Source of the DNA: an uncultured Carnobacterium sp. | Lineage (GTDB): Bacteria > Bacillota > Bacilli > Lactobacillales > Aerococcaceae | NCBI GenBank assembly: GCA_905371865.1 | Contig: CAJPNA010000022.1 | Location: forward strand, 1 to 13,077 | Length of the DNA stretch: 13,077 bases | Reading direction: 5' to 3' | Part shown: positions 1 through 6,536 of the stretch, in pieces | Layout: each line of letters begins with the position of its first letter | Position numbering within the stretch: the first letter of the stretch is position 1 | Notes under the pieces: model-generated | What the model was told of the DNA's origin: nothing | Database searches by the model: none | Seen by the model: only the letters and a program-made list of their open reading frames with translations | Translations under genes and position numbers: made by a program

Positions 1-414
1 ATCGTGAACGGTTCTTTAAAACGAATCTCAAAAGAAGAGTCATTATCTACTGAGTTTTATAAACTTTTATTACTTGGAGACGAGGAACAACTGAATGAAT
101 TTGAAATGGTTATTCCAGGAGAGTGGAGAGACGATTTTTATGTGGTTCGTAGCCAAAAATATTTAATTGAAGTACTAACAAAAGGTGTAAATAAAGCTTT
201 TGGCTTAGAAAAATTAGCCCAAAAACTAAATATTCAATCAAGTGAAATCGCAGCTATTGGAGACGCAGCTAATGATATCGAAATGTTAGAATATGCAGGA
301 CTTGCGATTGCAATGGGTAATGCCAGCGAAGAAGTAAAAGCTATTGCAGATATCGTAACAGATACCAATGAAAACAATGGCGTCATTAAAGCGATTGATA
401 AGTTAATTCAGTAA
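1..414 (+). CDS. Cof-type HAD family phosphatase, C-terminal part (5' end outside window)
   Basis: This is the last 137 codons of a haloacid dehalogenase-superfamily hydrolase of the Cof/YidA type; the start lies upstream of the window. The conserved lysine region is seen in the stretch TKGVNKAFGLEKLAQ, followed by the acidic Mg-binding motif IGDAANDIEMLEYAG and the typical Cof ending AIAMGNASEEVKAIADIVT with an NNGV motif just before the C-terminus. The family dephosphorylates small cytosolic phosphometabolites such as sugar phosphates, FMN or PLP; the substrate cannot be read from this fragment. The nucleophile DxD motif would be in the missing N-terminal part. A GTG at position 4 is an internal valine, not a start, because the reading frame is open to the window edge and the visible part lacks the catalytic N-terminus. 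The gene is followed directly by a strong terminator, so it ends its own transcription unit. Confidence 0.9.
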   Translation: MVNGSLKRISKEESLSTEFYKLLLLGDEEQLNEFEMVIPGEWRDDFYVVRSQKYLIEVLTKGVNKAFGLEKLAQKLNIQSSEIAAIGDAANDIEMLEYAGLAIAMGNASEEVKAIADIVTDTNENNGVIKAIDKLIQ

Positions 415-419
415 AGAGC

Positions 420-468
420 AAAAAGCAAAATGTAACATATATGTTACATTTTGCTTTTTCGTTTTTTG
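420..468 (+). terminator. Rho-independent terminator of the HAD gene, 40-bp perfect palindrome
   Basis: Positions 420-459 form a perfect inverted repeat (arms AAAAAGCAAAATGTAACATA and its complement) followed by C, G and a run of six T at 462-467. It begins 5 bp after the HAD stop codon. The A-rich 5' arm and T-rich 3' arm give a long hairpin with a U-tail, typical of low-GC Bacillota. It separates the HAD gene from the T-box operon. Confidence 0.85.
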
Positions 469-501
469 TAGAGTTTGAGATTAAAAAATAATTAGATTTT
501 C

Positions 502-530
502 TTGACAAATAGGCATTCCTCTAGTATTCT
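502..530 (+). promoter_or_regulatory. Sigma-A promoter of the hisS-aspS operon
   Basis: A perfect -35 box TTGACA lies at 502-507 and a -10 box TATTCT at 525-530, with a 17-bp spacer. Transcription would start near 537, a few bases before the first T-box elements, as expected for this class of leader. No operator-like repeat is obvious here, so control is probably exerted mainly by the T-box attenuator. Confidence 0.85.
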
Positions 531-623
531 TTATACCAACAATATAAATCCTTAGACAGAGACATAAGACGTACACTAAAGAGATGGAAGCCGTGGCTGA
601 AAGCTTCTAACCGTACAAGGGAA

Positions 624-628
624 GACAC
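624..628 (+). promoter_or_regulatory. T-box specifier: GAC (Asp) overlapping CAC (His)
   Basis: The five bases GACAC follow the GAA that commonly precedes T-box specifiers and lie on the 3' side of the Stem I specifier loop. The first three bases match the tRNA-Asp anticodon GUC; the last three match the tRNA-His anticodon GUG. Both synthetase genes lie directly downstream. The canonical position fits GAC; use of CAC would need a two-base shift in register. Confidence 0.7.
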
Positions 629-724
629 TCTTGAGGAGAATAATGCAAAGTTATTCCGGTAATTCCGTTATCATTGAGAGGGAAAGAGCTCTTTCCGAAC
701 TAAGGTGGTACCACGAAATTTTCG

Positions 725-761
725 TCCTGACTTCTATTGAAGTTGGGATTTTTTTATTTTT
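725..761 (+). terminator. T-box attenuator terminator hairpin
   Basis: TCCTGACTTC (725-734) pairs over 10 positions, including two G-U pairs, with GAAGTTGGGA (739-748) around a TATT loop, and is followed by seven T, an A and five more T. Bases 725-728 are also needed for the antiterminator, so the two structures are mutually exclusive. This is the off state of the leader when the cognate tRNA is charged. Confidence 0.88.
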
Positions 762-783
762 ATCGAAAGAAAGGATGATTCAT

Positions 784-2100
784 ATGATTCAAAAACCCAA
801 AGGAACAGCCGATTTATTACCTGAAGAACTTAAAATTTGGCACTATATCGAAGAAACAGCACGCATCATTTTAGGCGATTATCAATTTGAAGAAATGCGT
901 ACACCAATGTTTGAAAGCTACGATTTATTTAGCCGTGGTGTTGGGGATACAAGCGATATCGTTTCAAAAGAGATGTATGATTTCTACGATAAAGGAGATC
1001 GTCACATTACACTTCGTCCAGAAGGAACTGCAGCAATTGTACGTGCCTATGTAGAAAATAAATTATTCGGACCAGAACATAAGAAACCTTATAAAGTGTA
1101 TTATATGGCGCCAATGTTCCGTTACGAACGTCCTCAAGCAGGTCGTCTTCGTCAATTCCACCAATTAGGAGTTGAGGTTTTTGGGTCTACAAATCCTGCT
1201 ACAGATGTTGAAACAATCGCGATGGCTTGGGATTTATTAAAAGAACTAGGGTTATCGAATATGCGCTTAGTGATTAATTCATTAGGGAAAACTGCAGACC
1301 GTATTCAATATCGTAAAGCATTAATTAGTTACCTAGAACCTTTTGCAGATAAACTCAGTGAAGATTCTAAAAATCGTCTTCACAAAAATCCGTTACGTGT
1401 CTTAGATAGTAAGGACAAACGTGATATTGAAATCGTGAAAAATGCGCCACGTATCTTAGAATTCTTATCAGATGAAGCACGTACGCACTTTGAAAAAGTA
1501 CAACAATACTTAAATGCTCTAGAGATTCCATATGAAATTGATGAAACAATGGTTCGAGGACTTGATTACTATCAAGATACGATTTTTGAAATCATGACGG
1601 ATTCAAAATCATTCGGAGCAAAGACTACGATTTGTGGTGGTGGACGTTACGATGGTCTTGTTCAAGAACTCGATGGACCTGAAACACCAGGATTTGGTTT
1701 CGGTATTGGATTGGAACGCCTTGTCTTATTAATGAAAGATGAACAAGTTGAAGTTCCTGAATTACAAGAATTAGATGTTTATGTGGTAGGTCTTGGTGAA
1801 ACAACAGAAGAGGAAGTATTAAAACTTTCAATTTCACTTCGTCAACAAGGGTACTCGGTAGACCGTGATTTCTTTGGACGTAAAGCAAAACCACAATTCA
1901 AGAACGCTCAAAAATATGGGGCCAAAGTGGTGATTACACTCGGTGAAGAAGAATTAGAAACAAAACAGGTTCCAGTGAAAGTGATGAAGACTGGTAAAGA
2001 AGTGAAAGTTGATTTAGGTGAGTTGTATAGTGATTTTGATGGTATTTATCGTCAAATTACAATGGATACAACAGCTATTGACGAGTACTTCGGTAAATAG
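784..2100 (+). CDS. hisS: Histidyl-tRNA synthetase (class II)
   Basis: HisRS charges tRNA-His with histidine in the cytosol. The 438-residue protein has the N-terminal signature QKPKGTADLLP, LRPEGT (77-82), motif 2 FRYERPQAGRLRQFHQ (112-127), the histidine-specific RGLDYY (258-263), GGGRYDGL (285-292), motif 3 GFGFGIGLERL, and a C-terminal anticodon-binding domain starting near VYVVGLGE. Length is close to the usual 420-430 residues. The start is ATG 784, preceded by AAGGA at 771-775. The reading frame stays open upstream to 631, but that part is T-box leader and attenuator, and an in-frame ATG at 775 sits inside the ribosome-binding site. It is the first gene of the operon, 14 bp before aspS, and is controlled by the T-box. 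Confidence 0.97.
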   Translation: MIQKPKGTADLLPEELKIWHYIEETARIILGDYQFEEMRTPMFESYDLFSRGVGDTSDIVSKEMYDFYDKGDRHITLRPEGTAAIVRAYVENKLFGPEHKKPYKVYYMAPMFRYERPQAGRLRQFHQLGVEVFGSTNPATDVETIAMAWDLLKELGLSNMRLVINSLGKTADRIQYRKALISYLEPFADKLSEDSKNRLHKNPLRVLDSKDKRDIEIVKNAPRILEFLSDEARTHFEKVQQYLNALEIPYEIDETMVRGLDYYQDTIFEIMTDSKSFGAKTTICGGGRYDGLVQELDGPETPGFGFGIGLERLVLLMKDEQVEVPELQELDVYVVGLGETTEEEVLKLSISLRQQGYSVDRDFFGRKAKPQFKNAQKYGAKVVITLGEEELETKQVPVKVMKTGKEVKVDLGELYSDFDGIYRQITMDTTAIDEYFGK

Positions 2101-2114
2101 AAAGAGGGATGGAT

Positions 2115-3872
2115 ATGAAAAGAAGAACAGAATATTGTGGATTAATTAGTGAAAAATTAGTAGGACAAACAATAACGTTAGATGGTTGGGTAGCAAAACG
2201 TCGTGACCATGGCGGAGTTATCTTCATCGACTTACGTGACCGTGAAGGCATTATGCAAGTAGTCTTCAACCCCGCACGTAACCAAGAAGCATTTGAAATC
2301 GCTGAAAAATTACGTTCTGAATACGTGATTCAAGTTACAGGTGAAGTAGCGTTTCGTGGCGAAGGGTTAGAAAACCTAAATCTTAAAACGGGTAAATATG
2401 AATTATTAGTAGACGAAGTTGAAGTATTCTCTAAGGCGAAAACTTCTCCAATTTATATCGATGACGAACAAAAACCATCAGAAGAATTACGTTTGAAATA
2501 TCGTTATTTAGATATTCGTCGTCGTCCAGTACTAGAAAATTTACGCTTACGTCATAAAACGACTAAATCTATTCGTGAGTATTTAGATGGCGAGGGGTAT
2601 ATCGACGTTGAAACACCAATTTTAGCAAAATCGACACCAGAAGGAGCGCGTGACTACTTAGTACCATCCCGTGTTCACGAAGGTAGTTTCTATGCATTAC
2701 CTCAATCACCACAAACATTTAAACAATTGTTAATGGGTGCCGGATTAGACCGTTACTACCAAATCGTTCGTTGCTTCCGTGACGAAGACTTACGTGGAGA
2801 CCGTCAGCCAGAATTTACACAAGTCGATATCGAAACAAGCTTCTTATCAGCAGAAGAAATTCAAGAAATGATGGAAGGTTTATTGAAGAAAGTGATGAAA
2901 GATACATTGGATGTGGAGGTTCAAACACCATTCCCACGTATTTCGTTTGCAGAAGCAATGGCACGTTACGGTAACGATAAACCAGACACTCGTTTTGAGT
3001 TAGAGTTAATCGACGTGAGCGACATCATGAAAGATTCAGACCTTAAAGTGTTCAGCTCATGTGTCGAAAACGGCGGAGAAGTTAAAGTGCTTAACTTAAA
3101 AGGGCTAGCTTCAGAGTACTCTCGTAAAGATGCAGATAGCTTAGCGGACTTTGTAGCGAAATTTGGTGCTAAAGGTTTGGCTTGGATTAAAGTGGAAGAA
3201 GATGTCTTAAAAGGACCAATCGCAAAATTCATCGTGAACCAAGAAGCAGCTTTTCGTGAACGTATCAATGCTGAAGTAGGAGATATCGTATTCTTCTGTG
3301 CGGACAAGCCGTCAGTAGTGGCTCAATCATTATCTGAATTACGTTTACACTTTGGTAAGAAACATAACTTAATCGATACAAACAAATTTAACTTCTTATG
3401 GGTTGTTGATTGGCCATTATTAGAACATGATGCTGAAGAAGACCGTTATGTTGCAATGCACCATCCATTCACTCGTCCAGTAAATGAAGACTTCCAAGCA
3501 TTAATCGATGATCCTGCATTGGCGAAAGCACAAGCCTACGATATCGTATTAAACGGTTATGAATTAGGTGGAGGTTCATTACGTATTTACCGTCGTGACA
3601 TGCAAGAAGCAATGTTCACAGTTTTAGGATTTACAAAAGAATCTGCGGAAAGTCAATTCGGATTCTTATTAGACGCATTAGATTACGGCTTCCCACCACA
3701 CGGAGGAATTGCGCTTGGTTTAGACCGTTTAGTAATGCTACTTGCTGGTGAAGACAACATCCGTGAAGTCATCGCGTTTCCTAAGAACAGCTCAGCAGTA
3801 GACCCAATGACACAAGCTCCAAGTGAAGTGTCCGCAAAACAACTAGATGAGCTTTCATTAAAAATTAAATAG
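2115..3872 (+). CDS. aspS: Aspartyl-tRNA synthetase (bacterial type, class II)
   Basis: AspRS charges tRNA-Asp, and in some species also tRNA-Asn for later amidation. The protein has an N-terminal OB-fold anticodon-binding domain (about 1-105, with KRRDHGG at 28-34), a class II core beginning near KYRYLDIRRRP, STPEGARDYLVPSR, motif 2 FRDEDLRGDRQPEF from residue 221, a bacterial GAD insertion domain in the middle, and motif 3 GLDRLVMLLAG from 535. The start is taken as ATG 2115 (585 residues), 7-8 bp after AGAGGG at 2103-2108. The in-frame ATG at 2109 directly touches that ribosome-binding site and would leave no spacing. It lies 14 bp after hisS, the arrangement common in Bacillota. An unusual point is histidine at position 32, where B. 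subtilis- and Streptococcus-type enzymes, as I recall them, have leucine; this may affect tRNA-Asn discrimination. Confidence 0.97.
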   Translation: MKRRTEYCGLISEKLVGQTITLDGWVAKRRDHGGVIFIDLRDREGIMQVVFNPARNQEAFEIAEKLRSEYVIQVTGEVAFRGEGLENLNLKTGKYELLVDEVEVFSKAKTSPIYIDDEQKPSEELRLKYRYLDIRRRPVLENLRLRHKTTKSIREYLDGEGYIDVETPILAKSTPEGARDYLVPSRVHEGSFYALPQSPQTFKQLLMGAGLDRYYQIVRCFRDEDLRGDRQPEFTQVDIETSFLSAEEIQEMMEGLLKKVMKDTLDVEVQTPFPRISFAEAMARYGNDKPDTRFELELIDVSDIMKDSDLKVFSSCVENGGEVKVLNLKGLASEYSRKDADSLADFVAKFGAKGLAWIKVEEDVLKGPIAKFIVNQEAAFRERINAEVGDIVFFCADKPSVVAQSLSELRLHFGKKHNLIDTNKFNFLWVVDWPLLEHDAEEDRYVAMHHPFTRPVNEDFQALIDDPALAKAQAYDIVLNGYELGGGSLRIYRRDMQEAMFTVLGFTKESAESQFGFLLDALDYGFPPHGGIALGLDRLVMLLAGEDNIREVIAFPKNSSAVDPMTQAPSEVSAKQLDELSLKIK

Positions 3873-3905
3873 TATAGAATGGAAAATTAAAAGGAGGATG
3901 AAACT

Positions 3906-4673
3906 TTGAAGAGTAGTAAAGGTGTTGTTTTTAAAAGACAGCAACGTATCTTACAACTTTTACAAGAAAACCATGAAATGTCTGTTGAAGACTTATCGAA
4001 AGAGTTAGAAGTTTCTGAAATCACCATTCGAAGAGATTTACAACAATTTGAAGATCAAGGAGTTATCGAGCGCTTCTACGGAGGCGCACGTTTCCTTGCT
4101 GGAAAAATTAAACAGGAAAACGTGGAACAAATTCAATATAATTCCATGAAGAAAAACATTGCAAGAAGAGCCGCGGGATTAGTACGAGATCATAATATGG
4201 TCTTTATTAACTCAGGCTCTACTGCCTTTTTATTATTAAATTTTCTAGCGGATGCAAATGTAACGATTTTAACGAATAATGGTCGTTCCATCTTCAAAAA
4301 GCCATCTACGAAAGCATCTGTTGTGATTAGTGGTGGGGAAATTTTCGAACAGAAAAAATCTCTTGTTGGGGATTTTGCGATTAACTCATTCTCAAAAGCT
4401 AGAGCTGATATTTGCTTCTTAGGGGTCGGTGGAATTAGTAAAAATGGAATTTCAACCTATGCACTTCCAGAGACTGCGGTGAACCGTGTGATTTTAGAAC
4501 GGACAACAGGACATCGCATTATCGTTACGGAAGGATTTAAAGTGGGGCGTGATTCAAACTTCCATACTGCTGACTGTAATATGATTACTCATTTAATTAC
4601 AGACCATTCAGCAGATCCTGAGACTGTTGCTTATCTAAAGAGCATTGGTATCAAAGTCATATTTATTTCGTAA
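3906..4673 (+). CDS. DeoR/GlpR-family transcriptional regulator (orphan)
   Basis: This 255-residue protein has a winged helix-turn-helix (about 10-60, with LSKELEVSEITIRRDL and the typical GVIERFYGGA) followed by a DeoR C-terminal sensor domain (INSGSTAFLLL near 101-111, ILTNNGRSI, GDFAINSFSKARADICFLGVGGI, IITDH-like end). Family members usually repress sugar catabolic operons and respond to a phosphorylated sugar. Two commonly conserved sensor positions differ: NSGST in place of DGGST, and AVNR where AVKR is usual (N193), so the ligand may be unusual. The start is TTG 3906, 8 bp after a perfect AAGGAGG (3891-3897); an out-of-frame ATG at 3898 stops after three codons. It sits 33 bp after aspS and 23 bp before trmK with no sugar genes nearby, so its target is unknown. 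Confidence 0.88.
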   Translation: MKSSKGVVFKRQQRILQLLQENHEMSVEDLSKELEVSEITIRRDLQQFEDQGVIERFYGGARFLAGKIKQENVEQIQYNSMKKNIARRAAGLVRDHNMVFINSGSTAFLLLNFLADANVTILTNNGRSIFKKPSTKASVVISGGEIFEQKKSLVGDFAINSFSKARADICFLGVGGISKNGISTYALPETAVNRVILERTTGHRIIVTEGFKVGRDSNFHTADCNMITHLITDHSADPETVAYLKSIGIKVIFIS

Positions 4674-4696
4674 GAAAAAGAATGTAGAGGTATAAA

Positions 4697-5404
4697 ATGA
4701 TTGAATTAGGAGAACGATTAACTAAAGTTGCTAATTTTGTTCCAAAGGATTCAAAGGTATGTGATGTTGGTAGTGACCATGCGTATTTACCAGTATATTT
4801 AATCCAAAATAACCAGATTACTTCAGCCATTGCAGGAGAAGTGGTCGAAGGCCCGTTTTTGTCAGCAAAGCAAACAGTTCGTGATTATCGAATGGAAGAC
4901 CACATCGAAGTTCGCTTTGGGGACGGACTTCAAATTTTGTCCAAAGAAGACGAAGTTACGGCCGTTACAATTTGTGGAATGGGCGGAGAACTCATTTCCA
5001 GGATTCTTGAAGCTGGATACAGTGGTAGTCATCTAAACGGACGTGAAAGACTCATTCTTCAACCAAATGTCGCTGAACATTTTGTACGTGAATGGTTAAT
5101 GAATCATTCTTATCAAATTGTTGAAGAAACAGTTGTTAGTGATAACCATCGCTTGTATGAAATTATCGTTGCAGAACCATCAAATGAACAAGTAGAGTAC
5201 ACAGAATTAGAATTAAAATACGGTCCGATTTTACTAAAAGAACCATCAGAATTATCTGTTGCGAAATGGAAACGTACGAACCGTAAAAACAAAGAGATTT
5301 TGGAACAATTACAAAAGAGCAAGACGCCTCAACATGAAAAAATTGAGCAGTTTGAAAAAGCATTTAATGAATTGCAAGGAGTGATTGATCGTGCCAACAG
5401 TTAG
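4697..5404 (+). CDS. trmK: tRNA (adenine-22-N1)-methyltransferase TrmK
   Basis: TrmK (B. subtilis YqfN) uses S-adenosylmethionine to methylate N1 of A22 in the D-arm of certain bacterial tRNAs, notably tRNA-Ser and tRNA-Tyr. The 235-residue length matches the family (about 235-240). The SAM-binding motif is VCDVGSDHAYLP (21-32), followed by AGEVVEGPF, the catalytic-region motif ICGMGGELI (92-100), LILQPN, and a charged, probably coiled-coil C-terminal tail from about 175 that helps grip tRNA in known homologues. The start ATG 4697 follows GTAGAGG at 4684-4690. Its stop overlaps the start of the next gene by 14 bp, so the two are probably translationally coupled. In B. subtilis the same pair follows the primary sigma factor gene; here it follows aspS and a regulator. 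Confidence 0.94.
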   Translation: MIELGERLTKVANFVPKDSKVCDVGSDHAYLPVYLIQNNQITSAIAGEVVEGPFLSAKQTVRDYRMEDHIEVRFGDGLQILSKEDEVTAVTICGMGGELISRILEAGYSGSHLNGRERLILQPNVAEHFVREWLMNHSYQIVEETVVSDNHRLYEIIVAEPSNEQVEYTELELKYGPILLKEPSELSVAKWKRTNRKNKEILEQLQKSKTPQHEKIEQFEKAFNELQGVIDRANS

Positions 5405-6536
5405 AGATGTGGTAAGTCGTTTTGAAAAGCGTGTACCAAAGAGTCTATCCGTTCCAAAAGATCCAATTGGACTTCATTTTGGAGATTGGAATCAAGAAGT
5501 GAAAGTAATCATGACAACTTTGGATATTCGTCCAAGTGTCATTGAGGAAGCGATTGCTAAAAACGTTGATTTAATTATCGCGCATCATCCGCCAATCTTT
5601 AGACCGGTAGCGTTATTTGACTTAACCGTTCCGCAAAACAAGATGTTTCAACAAATTTTAAAACATGATATCGCAGTATATGCCGCGCACACAAACCTTG
5701 ACGTAGTGCAAGGTGGAGTGAATGATTGGTTGGCAGATGAATTACTGTTATCTGATGTTACGGTGATGTCTCCAACAACGACGATTTCTTCTATTAAGGT
5801 CGTTACTTATGTTCCAAAAGATAGTGCAGAGAAAGTTTTAGAAGTGATGTTTGAAGCTGGTGCTGGGACAATTGGTGACAACTATAAAGACTGTGCGTTT
5901 CAAACTTCAGGAGTTGGACAATTCACACCCGTTGAGAGTGCAAATCCGACTATTGGTTCATTGAACCTGCGAGAATTCGTAGAGGAAGTGAAACTGGAAG
6001 TTGTTTGTTCGGAAGAAGTGTTAACTGATGTTTTACGATCCTTAAGAGGTGCTCATCCTTATGAAGAACCAGCAATCGACGTTTTCTCATTGAAGAATGC
6101 AGGGAAGACCTTAGGATTTGGACGAGTTGGTAATCTTCCTAAAGAAATGACTGGGGAAGAATTTATCGCTTTTGTTACAGAGCGATTCAGTTTGAAGGGG
6201 CTCCGTTACGTTCCATCTCGTGTAAATCCAGACGGACTCATCTCTAGAGTCGCTGTGATGGGCGGTTCAGGCGGAAACTATTACATGGATGCACTAAAAA
6301 ACGGTGCAGATGCCTTTGTTACCGGTGATATTTTCTACCATACAGCGCATGATATAGAAGAGACTCCATTATTCCTAGTCGATGCTGGGCATCATATCGA
6401 AGTTGTATGTCGAAAACAATTAGCCAAATGGGTTAATGACTGGAAAGAAGAAAATAATTGGGATGTAACAGTGATTGAAAGTGAAACTTTTACAGATCCA
6501 TTTGAATTTTATAAAGCAGGTGAAGAAAATGCATAA
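5391..6536 (+). CDS. yqfO: Nif3-like dinuclear metal center protein (DUF34, YqfO type)
   Basis: The Nif3/DUF34 family is widespread and binds two metal ions in a toroidal hexamer; its cellular function is unsettled, and the older label 'GTP cyclohydrolase I type 2' is not generally supported. The N-terminal half holds LIIAHHPPIF (H65, H66) and AAHTNLD (H100, D104); the C-terminal half holds VTGDIFYHTAHD and DAGHHIE, completing the metal site. The roughly 100-residue middle insertion (VVTYVPKDSAEKV to AHPYEEPAIDVF) is the PII/CutA-like domain of YqfO-type members. Total length is 382 codons including stop, about 380 residues as in B. subtilis. The start is GTG 5391, 9 bp after AAGGAG (5376-5381); an in-frame TTG at 5385 is only 3 bp from it. 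The gene overlaps trmK by 14 bp and pepT by 8 bp. Confidence 0.93.
   Translation: MPTVRDVVSRFEKRVPKSLSVPKDPIGLHFGDWNQEVKVIMTTLDIRPSVIEEAIAKNVDLIIAHHPPIFRPVALFDLTVPQNKMFQQILKHDIAVYAAHTNLDVVQGGVNDWLADELLLSDVTVMSPTTTISSIKVVTYVPKDSAEKVLEVMFEAGAGTIGDNYKDCAFQTSGVGQFTPVESANPTIGSLNLREFVEEVKLEVVCSEEVLTDVLRSLRGAHPYEEPAIDVFSLKNAGKTLGFGRVGNLPKEMTGEEFIAFVTERFSLKGLRYVPSRVNPDGLISRVAVMGGSGGNYYMDALKNGADAFVTGDIFYHTAHDIEETPLFLVDAGHHIEVVCRKQLAKWVNDWKEENNWDVTVIESETFTDPFEFYKAGEENA

Larger units (their letters stand above)
537..761 (+). promoter_or_regulatory. T-box riboswitch leader of hisS-aspS with overlapping Asp/His specifier codons
   Basis: The untranslated leader shows all T-box parts. The Stem I base pairs 549-555 with 631-637. 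A GTAC/GTAC helix (571-574 with 613-616) leads to the AGAGA motif at 580-584 and an apical helix pairing 585-591 with 603-609. The specifier loop reads GAAGACAC at 621-628, giving GAC (Asp, 624-626) overlapping CAC (His, 626-628). A Stem II helix can pair 639-643 with 651-655. Stem III is the palindrome GGAAAGAGCTCTTTCC at 681-696. The T-box core AAGGTGGTACCACG is at 702-715. Its UGGN bulge is 706-709 with U at the variable base. The antiterminator pairs 703-705 with 726-728 and 713-717 with 721-725. Uncharged tRNA should stabilise the antiterminator and allow transcription of the synthetase genes. The structural assignment is by eye. Confidence 0.93.

Noticed and set aside
631..783. N-terminal extension of hisS back to 631
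   Set aside because: This stretch is the 3' half of the T-box leader, including the attenuator hairpin. The HisRS signature KPKGT begins right after ATG 784, which has its own ribosome-binding site.
1367..1894. Minus-strand open frames inside hisS (and similar ones inside aspS, trmK, rqcH, pcp, hemW and the transporter)
   Set aside because: They lack ribosome-binding sites and recognisable protein motifs, and lie opposite well-conserved genes; they are frame shadows of AT-rich codon use.
4830..5036. Plus-strand open frame in another frame within trmK
   Set aside because: It lies wholly inside a conserved gene, has no ribosome-binding site and shows no known fold.
6475..6528. Upstream extension of pepT
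   Set aside because: The extra residues are read from the end of the Nif3 gene in another frame; family N-termini begin at MHKELTERF, with AGGTGA spaced properly before ATG 6529.
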